Origin: Coprobacillus sp. CAG:605
Lineage (GTDB): Bacteria; Bacillota_I; Bacilli_A; RF39; UBA660
Assembly: GCA_000433255.1 (NCBI GenBank)
Contig: HF998231.1
Coordinates: 15,067-20,254, forward strand
DNA length: 5,188 bases
Direction of reading: 5' to 3'
Part shown: one piece after another, positions 1 to 5,188 of the stretch
Numbering within the stretch: the first letter of the stretch is position 1
Layout: the number at the start of each line of letters is the position of its first letter
Program-made: the position numbers and the translations under genes
The notes under the pieces: generated by a model
The model's database searches: none
Told to the model about the DNA's origin: nothing
Seen by the model: the letters and a program-made list of their open reading frames with translations, nothing else

Positions 1-380
1 CTATCGTACCTTACGTTCAAACTATAAACTTAGAAAAAAGCTTTGAAACCATGGTTTATCAACGTGACGAATTAAATTATCCTAATTATTCTATTACTAT
101 TACCGATAAAGATAATCGCATTATAACCTACACAATTAATGCTGAAGTACCAACTAGACCAACTATGAGCATCTATGCTAACATTAGTCCAGAAGAAAAA
201 ATTACTAAGACATTTATTCTAACTACTCCTAAACTAATCGAAGATGCTTATCAAGAATTCTTTGGTATCATGGCGCTTAATAAAACCATTAACGACATTA
301 GAAACAACGAATTTTATATTCAAGCTATGACCGAAAAATATGGTACTAGATATACTAGTAAATTAACCAAAAAACTATAG
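1..380 (+). CDS. Hypothetical protein, 3' part only (gene enters from the left edge)
   Basis: The frame that ends at TAG 378-380 has no stop back to position 3, so this is the C-terminal portion of a longer gene of about 126 visible residues. The first in-frame ATG (51) has no Shine-Dalgarno sequence in front of it; the upstream bases read naturally as coding (IVPYVQTINLEKSFET). That ATG is therefore probably an internal methionine. The visible part has a beta-rich stretch of alternating polar and hydrophobic residues (SITITDKDNRIITYTINAEV) followed by a helical part with FFGIMALNKTINDIR and a basic end (SKLTKKL). No membrane segment or catalytic motif is evident in this part. I do not recognise the family. 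The low GC and codon style match its neighbours, so nothing suggests recent transfer. Confidence 0.7.
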   Translation, partial: IVPYVQTINLEKSFETMVYQRDELNYPNYSITITDKDNRIITYTINAEVPTRPTMSIYANISPEEKITKTFILTTPKLIEDAYQEFFGIMALNKTINDIRNNEFYIQAMTEKYGTRYTSKLTKKL

Positions 381-404
381 GCCACTAAAGTCTATAGCTT
401 TTCT
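371..404 (+). terminator. Weak candidate intrinsic terminator of the left-edge gene
   Basis: CTATAG at 375-380, which includes the stop codon, can pair with CTATAG at 392-397. A G-U pair and a C-G pair extend the stem inward (381-382 with 390-391), leaving a loop of seven bases. A-rich sequence precedes it and CTTTTCT follows. The stem is short and AT-rich, and the T-run is interrupted. The right arm could instead pair with 436-444, so this call is tentative. Confidence 0.35.
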
Positions 405-444
405 CATTTTATGTCCTATTATTTATTTAAAAAATAAGCTATAG
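392..444 (+). repeat. 9-bp perfect inverted repeat upstream of the XRE regulator
   Basis: CTATAGCTT at 392-400 is exactly complementary to AAGCTATAG at 436-444, with 35 bases between the arms. Each arm contains the self-complementary hexamer CTATAG, which also occurs at 375-380. The arms lie just upstream of the regulator's ribosome binding site (AAGGAG, 454-459). They could be a pair of operator half-sites for an autoregulating XRE protein, or a leader hairpin competing with the hairpin at 375-397. Both are inference; the sequence directly shows only the symmetry. Confidence 0.45.
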
Positions 445-467
445 TTAATCTAGAAGGAGAGATTATT

Positions 468-1214
468 ATGAATCAAGAAAAAATAGGAAAATTTATAGCG
501 GAGTGTAGAAAGAAGCAAAAACTAACTCAAGGCGAGCTAGCAGAAAAACTTAATGTTAACATTAGAACGATATCTAGATGGGAAACTGGTGTTAGTATTC
601 CTGACTTATCACTATATGAACCATTATGTAATACCTTAAATATCACCATTAATGAACTATTATCTGGTTCTCACTTAAAGAAAGAAGAATATCAGCAAAA
701 CTTTGAAAAAAACATCATAAATGTTGTTGATAAAACTAGTAAAAAACAAAAAGTAAAAGGTATTCTAAAAAATATTCTAACTATAGTATTAAGTATTTAC
801 ATTGTCGTATTGATATCATGTATCCTAGCTAACAGCGTTACTTTCAAGCAAAAATATCAAGAAAATACCATATCTATCGAAAAAACTAATGACAGTCACA
901 TTAATTTTAACGTCGATGCCACCATGGCCGGTGAAGTAAAATATGCCTACCTAAATAAAGAAGATTACACTATAATATTTATTACTAGATATCAAACTAT
1001 TGCTGAAAAGTTAAGCGGCGAAACCTATAATAAAATTACTGGTTACAATTTAAATCAAAAACGTTTCTCTCAAGGTATTGAAATTAGTGATTCTAATGTA
1101 AAGTCTAAAATTAAAGTTTATTACACTGATATTAACTTCAAAAAAATTGCTACTTCTACTAACGAAGAGTTTAATACTATAATCAATAATTCTAAGTTAT
1201 TATACACTGACTAG
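468..1214 (+). CDS. Membrane-anchored XRE-family HTH transcriptional regulator
   Basis: This is a 248-residue one-component regulator candidate. Residues 4-66 form a Cro/C1-type helix-turn-helix domain; the core is residues 19-41, with LTQGELAEKLNV as the first helix and turn and TISRWETG in the recognition helix and following turn. The ending INELLSG is typical of a common Bacillota XRE subfamily. A charged linker (67-98) ends in a lysine cluster (K92, K93, K95, K97), followed by one hydrophobic span at 103-121. The basic cluster places the DNA-binding domain in the cytoplasm and residues 122-248 outside. That outer part is polar and beta-rich with no motif I recognise; it may sense a ligand or envelope state, or simply anchor the protein. 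The start is fixed by AAGGAG at 454-459, eight bases before ATG. A strong terminator directly follows, so the gene is probably monocistronic. Its target and signal are unknown. Family call is firm; topology is likely. Confidence 0.9.
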   Translation: MNQEKIGKFIAECRKKQKLTQGELAEKLNVNIRTISRWETGVSIPDLSLYEPLCNTLNITINELLSGSHLKKEEYQQNFEKNIINVVDKTSKKQKVKGILKNILTIVLSIYIVVLISCILANSVTFKQKYQENTISIEKTNDSHINFNVDATMAGEVKYAYLNKEDYTIIFITRYQTIAEKLSGETYNKITGYNLNQKRFSQGIEISDSNVKSKIKVYYTDINFKKIATSTNEEFNTIINNSKLLYTD

Positions 1215-1236
1215 GTCTTAAAATAAGACCTTTTTT
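1213..1236 (+). terminator. Strong intrinsic terminator of the XRE regulator gene
   Basis: AGGTCTTA (1213-1220) pairs perfectly with TAAGACCT (1224-1231) across an AAA loop, and the T-run extends over 1231-1236. The last two bases of the TAG stop codon lie in the left arm, so stop and terminator overlap. On the opposite strand the hairpin is not followed by a T-run, so it should act only on + strand transcripts. Confidence 0.9.
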
Positions 1237-1237
1237 C

Positions 1238-1266
1238 TTGACTTTAGGTAATTTAACCTCTATACT
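1238..1266 (+). promoter_or_regulatory. Sigma-A-type promoter of the LRR protein gene
   Basis: TTGACT (1238-1243) and TATACT (1261-1266) each match the consensus at five of six positions and are separated by exactly 17 bases. Transcription would start near 1273, giving a leader of about 18 nt. The -35 box begins one base after the T-run of the preceding terminator. The spacer holds an imperfect inverted repeat, AGGTAATTTAACCT (1246-1259), with 4-bp arms AGGT/ACCT; it could be an operator but is too short to call as one. Confidence 0.75.
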
Positions 1267-1278
1267 ATCCTATCAAAA

Positions 1279-1286
1279 GAGGGGGA
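1279..1286 (+). promoter_or_regulatory. G-rich ribosome binding site of the LRR gene
   Basis: GAGGGGGA lies four bases before ATG 1291. It differs from the usual AGGAGG and would need G-U pairs with the 16S tail, but it is the only purine-rich stretch at the right distance and supports that start. Confidence 0.7.
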
Positions 1287-1290
1287 TCTT

Positions 1291-3060
1291 ATGGACTATG
1301 AATTAAAGAAAATAAAAAAATTATATGGTGAAGACATGGCTCATTATTGTCGTGCCAACTTCTCTAGCATTCTAGAAAATGATGGTCTCCTTCTTAAAAT
1401 ATTAACCAATAACTTTTACCCAACCAAGTCTTTGTATAAAGATTTATACATTCAGGACAATTTAATATCATTTAAAAATTACATTTACTACCTATCAAAT
1501 ATGGAAAATATTCAAGAAGATATCATAGTTGATACACCAGAAAATCTCTTAAGAAGTGTCGGCTATACTTTATATGAATGTAAAACTGAGAGTGATATTC
1601 AAAAATTTAAAAAATACTACGCTCCGGATGAAGAATTATGCACCTTTGGTAGCAATCGCCTAGCAACCTGTTACGTTTGGTTTGCTGTCAAAGACAATGC
1701 TGAAAAATTAAATCGTAAAAAATTCAAACATCCAATGCGTCAAGACGAATACGGTACATCGGTCATAAGTATTCAATTTGATAGAGACGATACTCATACT
1801 TTATCGATAAAAAACCGCTATAATCATAAAGTTGAAAAACCAGACGCAACTTTTTCTAACGACCTAGATAACATTGTTGCTGGTTTAACTAAAAGTTTTG
1901 CTGATTATAAAGGTATGCGCCAAAAATTTGATGATGAAATACTCTGTTTAGATGGGTACATATACACTAACGATGGCAAATATTATAAATATAATTATGA
2001 AATAAACGAGGTCTATTTTTGCCCTGACAATATCATTATTGATAACTTAGGAGTTCATAAATATCCTCCTGAGCAATATATCATTTTTGATTACTACATA
2101 CTAGATTTAAAAGCTAAAACTATCACCCTTTATCCCAATAGTGCTAGATACGAAAGTTTTCCTAAAACAGTTACTGATATATCCAAAATAGCAATTCTTA
2201 AAAATAGCGATAACACAAGACTAATAAGAGCTTATAAAAACAACTATGAAGAGTACTTAACTATATTGTTAAACGAAAATAATAGTATCCTAGAATTCAA
2301 AGATAATATCATTACTGAACTGCCACCAAATTATATGTTTTATACTAATAATGTCCAAAAGTTAGACTTTCCTAATGTTAAAACTATTTTTAACGACTTT
2401 TTCCAAAATAATAATTCTTTAAAATATATTAATTTACCAAATGTCAGTGCTATCGGTTATTCATTTTTAGAAAATAATAACACCATTAAAAAGATTAATC
2501 TTCCTAATGTCAAAATAATAGATGAAAACTTTCTTAAATTTAATAATAATTTAGAAGAAATAGAATGCCCCAAGTTAGAATATGTAGGATATAGCTTTTT
2601 AGCATATAATAGATACTTAACATGTATTAATTTTCCAAAATTAAAACACGCTGCCGATTTTTTCTTAAGTTCATGTACTTGTTTAGAAAATGTAGAACTT
2701 CCAAACTTAGAAAGGGCAGAAGACTATTTTCTATATTATAATAATGCTCTTAAATATCTTGATTTACCCAAATTAAAATACGCGGGCTCTCACTTTTTAT
2801 CACTTGATACAAAATTAGAAGGTGTAAATTTCCCAAGCTTAGAAGAAGTTGCTTCATGTTTTCTTGCTAAGCCAAAAATAAAACATAATAATTTAGAATA
2901 CTTGTACTTTCCTTCCCTAAAAGAGGGAGCTTACGATGTCTATAAGAATTATAAACATTTAAGCAACGGCAAGTCATTTGAAGAGTGTTTTACAAAAGAA
3001 AACGGTTTATTTATCGGTCATGCTCCCGAAGAAAACTTTGTAAGAAAACTAAAACTTTAA
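1291..3060 (+). CDS. Leucine-rich-repeat protein with unassigned N-terminal modules
   Basis: This 589-residue protein has three visible parts. Residues 1-210 are mixed helix and strand, with conserved-looking segments such as LYGEDMAHYCRANF (11-24), HPMRQDEYGTSVISIQF (147-163) and NPDATFSN-like EKPDATFSNDLDNI (182-195). I cannot assign a named domain. Residues about 215-330 are rich in tyrosine and alternating hydrophobics and are probably beta. Residues 333-556 are ten leucine-rich repeats with consensus LxxLxLPxLxxxxxxFLxxNxx, close to the BspA/Treponema (LRR_5) class; the repeats likely form a curved binding surface. A short polar tail ends in KLKL. There is no signal peptide, membrane span or wall-sorting motif, and about a dozen cysteines are scattered through the chain, so a cytoplasmic site is more likely than the surface location of many BspA-like proteins. 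ATG 1291 is supported by the G-rich ribosome binding site and a promoter. Partner and role are unknown. Confidence 0.85.
   Translation: MDYELKKIKKLYGEDMAHYCRANFSSILENDGLLLKILTNNFYPTKSLYKDLYIQDNLISFKNYIYYLSNMENIQEDIIVDTPENLLRSVGYTLYECKTESDIQKFKKYYAPDEELCTFGSNRLATCYVWFAVKDNAEKLNRKKFKHPMRQDEYGTSVISIQFDRDDTHTLSIKNRYNHKVEKPDATFSNDLDNIVAGLTKSFADYKGMRQKFDDEILCLDGYIYTNDGKYYKYNYEINEVYFCPDNIIIDNLGVHKYPPEQYIIFDYYILDLKAKTITLYPNSARYESFPKTVTDISKIAILKNSDNTRLIRAYKNNYEEYLTILLNENNSILEFKDNIITELPPNYMFYTNNVQKLDFPNVKTIFNDFFQNNNSLKYINLPNVSAIGYSFLENNNTIKKINLPNVKIIDENFLKFNNNLEEIECPKLEYVGYSFLAYNRYLTCINFPKLKHAADFFLSSCTCLENVELPNLERAEDYFLYYNNALKYLDLPKLKYAGSHFLSLDTKLEGVNFPSLEEVASCFLAKPKIKHNNLEYLYFPSLKEGAYDVYKNYKHLSNGKSFEECFTKENGLFIGHAPEENFVRKLKL
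2287..2958 (+). repeat. 66-bp-period coding repeat: ten leucine-rich repeat units
   Basis: Units start at residues 333, 355, 377, 399, 421, 443, 465, 487, 509 and 535. Nine units are exactly 22 residues; the ninth (509-534) has a four-residue insertion near KPKIKHNN. The first (333-354, ILEFKDNI...) is degenerate and probably caps the array, and the last (535-556) loses the FL position. The invariant features are the LP/FP pair at positions 6-7 and the FL pair near 16-17 of each unit. The DNA copies differ widely while the protein pattern is kept, which indicates old duplication under selection rather than a recent tandem expansion. Confidence 0.9.
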
Positions 3061-3090
3061 AAGTATATATAGATATAAATTGTTTAAAAT

Positions 3091-3118
3091 AATAAGTGAA
3101 ATATCTTATTGCTTTTTT
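3091..3118 (+). terminator. Probable AT-rich intrinsic terminator of the LRR gene
   Basis: AATAAG (3091-3096) pairs with CTTATT (3105-3110) across an eight-base loop; a T-G wobble (3090 with 3111) can add one pair. The six-T run 3113-3118 follows after GC. The stem has only one G-C pair, so termination may be leaky, but position and T-run fit. The stretch 3061-3130 shows no gene. Confidence 0.55.
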
Positions 3119-3130
3119 CTAATATTTCCA

Positions 3131-3159
3131 TTGACGCTGGAACAATTGTTTAGTAAAAT
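3131..3159 (+). promoter_or_regulatory. uvrB promoter
   Basis: TTGACG (3131-3136) and TAAAAT (3154-3159) each match the sigma-A consensus at five of six positions with a 17-base spacer. The start of transcription would fall near 3166, giving a leader of about 18 nt. Transcription beginning there rules out an upstream translation start at GTG 3166. Confidence 0.75.
3139..3152 (+). promoter_or_regulatory. LexA (DinR) SOS operator candidate in the uvrB promoter
   Basis: GGAACAATTGTTTA fits the Gram-positive LexA box, CGAAC-N4-GTTCG, at the GAAC-N4-GTT core, with mismatches at the outer bases (G for C at the left end, T for C and A for G at the right). Its centre AACAATTGTT (3141-3150) is a perfect palindrome. 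It lies wholly between the -35 and -10 boxes, where bound LexA would block RNA polymerase. LexA control of uvrB is established in Bacillus subtilis; its application here is inference from the site. Confidence 0.7.
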
Positions 3160-3171
3160 AACTTTGTGTTT

Positions 3172-3177
3172 AGGAGG
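3172..3177 (+). promoter_or_regulatory. Ribosome binding site that fixes the uvrB start
   Basis: A perfect AGGAGG ends six bases before ATG 3184. An alternative in-frame GTG at 3166 would place this site inside the coding region and has no ribosome binding site of its own. Confidence 0.9.
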
Positions 3178-3183
3178 CTCTTT

Positions 3184-5136
3184 ATGTTTGAATTAGTATC
3201 AAAATATCAACCAAGTGGCGACCAACCAGAAGCCATAAAAGAATTAGTTGAAGGAATAAATAATGGCAAGAAAGAACAGGTTTTACTGGGTGCTACGGGA
3301 ACAGGTAAAACTTTTACAATTGCAAATGTTATAGCCAAAACTAATAAACCAACCCTAGTTTTAGCGCATAACAAGACTCTTGCAGGTCAACTTTATAGTG
3401 AACTTAAAGACTTATTTCCCAATAACCATGTAGAATTCTTTATTAGCTACTACGACTACTACCAACCCGAAGCCTACGTTCCTTCAAGCGACACTTATAT
3501 CGAAAAAGACAGTAGTATCAATGATGAAATCGATGAACTCCGCCATGGTGCAACATCTAGTTTAATTAACAATCGTGATGTAATAGTTGTTGCTTCCGTA
3601 TCTTGCATATATGGTATAGGCGATAAAGACGACTATGTTAAATCTATGCTTATCCTAAGTGTCGGTCAAAAAATAACCCGTAGTGAAATATTAAATCACT
3701 TAATCGATATGACTTATGAACGTAATGACCTTGACTTTCACCGTGGTACCTTTAGAGTTCGTGGTGATGTCATAGATATTATCCCTTCTTCTGAAAAAGC
3801 CCATGGTATTCGTATCGAATTATTTGGTGACGAAGTAGATAGAATATCTATCTTTGACCCATTAACCGGTGTAATTGAAAAAAACATCAAAAACATCTCT
3901 ATTTTCCCGGCTACTCATTTTGTTACATCCAAAGAAAAACTAGACGAAGCCATCCGTCGTATTCAATCTGAACTTGACGAAAGACTAAAATACTTTAAAG
4001 AAAACAACAAACTTATTGAAGAACAACGTCTAAGAGAAAGAGTTAACTATGATATCGAAATGCTTCGTGAGACCGGTTTTTGTAATGGTGTTGAAAACTA
4101 CTCTCGTCATTTAGCCTTAAGAGGTGAGGGCGAAACACCAAGTACTTTAATGGACTTCTTTCCCGATGATTTTCTCTTAGTTGTTGATGAATCTCACGTA
4201 ACCTTACCCCAAGTAAGAGGGATGTATAATGGCGACAGGATGCGTAAGCAAACCCTTGTTGATTACGGATTTAGATTACCCAGTGCCCTAGATAACCGTC
4301 CCCTAAAATATGAAGAATTTGAATCTAAAATAAACCAAGTAATCTACGTATCAGCTACCCCTGGTGATTTAGAACTAGAACATACCCATAACCAGTACGT
4401 TGAACAAATTATCAGACCAACTGGACTTCTTGACCCAACTATTGAAGTAAAACCTACCGAAGGCCAAATCGATGACATAATTAATGAAATAAATATCCGT
4501 AAAGAAAAAAATGAACGCGTTTTAATCACTACACTTACAATTCGTATGGCTGAAGAACTTACTAACTACCTAAAAGAAGTTGGAATCAAAGTCGCCTACC
4601 TACATAGTGAAATTAAAAGCTTAGAACGTCTTAAAATAATTCATGATTTACGTGCCGGAAAATATGACTGTATAGTAGGAATAAACCTTTTAAGAGAAGG
4701 AATTGACATTCCTGAAGTAAGTCTAATTTGTATCATGGACGCTAATAAACAAGGCTTCCTAAGAAGTACTAGAAGTTTAATTCAAACGGTTGGTCGTGCT
4801 GCCCGTAATGCCTCTGGTCATGTTATCATGTACGCCGATACAATCTCCGAAGCCATGGAAGAAACTATTAAAGAAACCAGCCGTCGTCGTGCTATCCAAG
4901 AAGAATACAACAAAGTTCACCATATTACTCCACGTACTATTATAAAAGAAATTAAAGAAGTTGTTTCTAACGAAATAAATGACGATAACAAGAAGACTAA
5001 GACCAAAATGACTAAGAAAGAAAAAGAATTAATGTTAAATAACATTGAAACTCAAATGAAAGAAGCTGCTAAGAACCTAGATTTCGAACGTGCTATGGAA
5101 TTACGAGATATCTTATTCGAACTAAAAAGCAACTAA
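3184..5136 (+). CDS. uvrB: UvrABC excinuclease subunit B (UvrB)
   Basis: UvrB receives damaged DNA from UvrA, opens the helix locally using ATP, verifies the lesion and recruits the nuclease UvrC; it acts in the cytoplasm on the chromosome. The 650-residue chain is near the usual family length of about 660-670. Visible in order: N-terminal FELVSKYQPSGDQPEAI; Walker A GATGTGKT (36-43); the beta-hairpin YYDYYQPEAYVP (89-100) that inserts between DNA strands; RHGATSSL and VASVSCIYG (120-144) and the RGTFRVRGDVIDI segment of the UvrA-contacting region (187-199); Walker B DESH (335-338); SATPG (390-394); VGINLLREGIDIP (498-510); QTVGRAARN (534-542); and a C-terminal UVR motif (about 615-648) that binds UvrC, after a lysine-rich linker. 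All key residues are present, so it should be active. ATG 3184 with AGGAGG is the start. Expression is probably SOS-controlled through the LexA-like box. Often uvrA follows uvrB, but the next gene is outside the window. Confidence 0.98.
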   Translation: MFELVSKYQPSGDQPEAIKELVEGINNGKKEQVLLGATGTGKTFTIANVIAKTNKPTLVLAHNKTLAGQLYSELKDLFPNNHVEFFISYYDYYQPEAYVPSSDTYIEKDSSINDEIDELRHGATSSLINNRDVIVVASVSCIYGIGDKDDYVKSMLILSVGQKITRSEILNHLIDMTYERNDLDFHRGTFRVRGDVIDIIPSSEKAHGIRIELFGDEVDRISIFDPLTGVIEKNIKNISIFPATHFVTSKEKLDEAIRRIQSELDERLKYFKENNKLIEEQRLRERVNYDIEMLRETGFCNGVENYSRHLALRGEGETPSTLMDFFPDDFLLVVDESHVTLPQVRGMYNGDRMRKQTLVDYGFRLPSALDNRPLKYEEFESKINQVIYVSATPGDLELEHTHNQYVEQIIRPTGLLDPTIEVKPTEGQIDDIINEINIRKEKNERVLITTLTIRMAEELTNYLKEVGIKVAYLHSEIKSLERLKIIHDLRAGKYDCIVGINLLREGIDIPEVSLICIMDANKQGFLRSTRSLIQTVGRAARNASGHVIMYADTISEAMEETIKETSRRRAIQEEYNKVHHITPRTIIKEIKEVVSNEINDDNKKTKTKMTKKEKELMLNNIETQMKEAAKNLDFERAMELRDILFELKSN

Positions 5137-5161
5137 AAATAGACCCTATAAAGGACTATTT
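5137..5161. terminator. Hairpin after uvrB, weak terminator candidate
   Basis: AAATAG (5137-5142) pairs with CTATTT (5156-5161), and CCT (5145-5147) can pair with AGG (5152-5154) inside it, with a small asymmetric bulge. On the + strand no T-run follows the stem. Read on the - strand, the arm is part of a short TTTTT run, which is only marginally better. It may terminate weakly in either direction or simply protect the uvrB 3' end. Confidence 0.35.
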
Positions 5162-5168
5162 CAGAGTG

Positions 5169-5174
5169 TTGACA
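5169..5174 (+). promoter_or_regulatory. Consensus -35 box at the right edge (promoter truncated)
   Basis: TTGACA is a perfect sigma-A -35 hexamer, 33 bases after the uvrB stop. Only 14 bases follow, so a -10 at the normal 17-base spacing (5192-5197) would lie outside the window. If real, the gene after uvrB has its own promoter. A lone hexamer can occur by chance. Confidence 0.4.
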
Positions 5175-5188
5175 AACTACCTATTTTG

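Noticed and set aside
417..422. TATTAT as a -10 box for the XRE gene
   Set aside because: The hexamer is good, but no acceptable -35 lies 16-18 bases upstream and there is no extended -10 TG at the right position. The gene needs a promoter somewhere, but I cannot place it.
551..564. A 14-bp perfect palindrome, TAATGTTAACATTA, inside the XRE gene
   Set aside because: It lies within the codons for the HTH turn (LNVNI). In AT-rich DNA of this length roughly one such palindrome is expected by chance, so there is no reason to call it an operator.
468..3060. XRE regulator plus LRR protein as a phage-defence or toxin-antitoxin module
   Set aside because: No nuclease, NTPase, pore-forming or toxin motif is visible, the regulator is membrane-anchored rather than antitoxin-like, and a terminator and promoter separate the genes. 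Closeness alone does not support the claim.
3061..3090. Alternating TA-rich stretch after the LRR gene as a repeat or origin-like element
   Set aside because: It is short and irregular, with no iterated unit or DnaA-box match. It is ordinary AT-rich intergenic sequence.
4344..4529. A 61-codon open frame on the - strand inside uvrB
   Set aside because: It lies antisense to the conserved SATPG-to-helicase region of uvrB, has no ribosome binding site or promoter, and its protein resembles nothing. It is a shadow of the real gene.

Overview
The window is strongly AT-rich. Its Shine-Dalgarno sites are strong, its -35/-10 promoters look sigma-A-like, and a Bacillus-type LexA (DinR) box lies before uvrB. 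These point to a low-GC Gram-positive bacterium (Bacillota). UvrB uses a standard-code frame, and tryptophan is encoded by TGG where it occurs (XRE and LRR genes), so a TGA-reading Mollicute is unlikely. A gut-type Bacilli or Erysipelotrichia-like lineage is my guess from style only.

All genes lie on the + strand. (1) Positions 1-380 hold the 3' part of a gene that runs in from the left edge; its function is not recognised. (2) After a short gap with a weak hairpin and three CTATAG palindromes comes a 248-residue XRE-family regulator (468-1214). It has an N-terminal DNA-binding domain, one membrane span and an extracytoplasmic tail, and ends in a clear intrinsic terminator that includes its own stop codon. 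(3) One base after the terminator T-tract, a good promoter (TTGACT-17-TATACT) drives a 589-residue leucine-rich-repeat protein (1291-3060). It has an unrecognised two-part N-terminal region and ten repeats with an almost exact 22-residue period. (4) After a weak AT-rich terminator, a promoter with a LexA-like operator in its spacer drives uvrB (3184-5136), the damage-verification helicase-like subunit of nucleotide excision repair. (5) The last 52 bases hold a hairpin and a lone consensus -35 box whose partner would lie outside the window.

The genes do not form one operon. Each of the last two has its own promoter with a predicted leader of about 18 nt. uvrB is the only gene with a firm pathway assignment (SOS-controlled DNA repair). 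The membrane-bound regulator and the LRR protein are neighbours but transcriptionally insulated, so a functional link is speculative. I see no CRISPR array, tRNA, rRNA, insertion sequence or phage module. The most interesting content is the LRR protein with its unassigned N-terminal modules and the SOS-operator architecture of uvrB.
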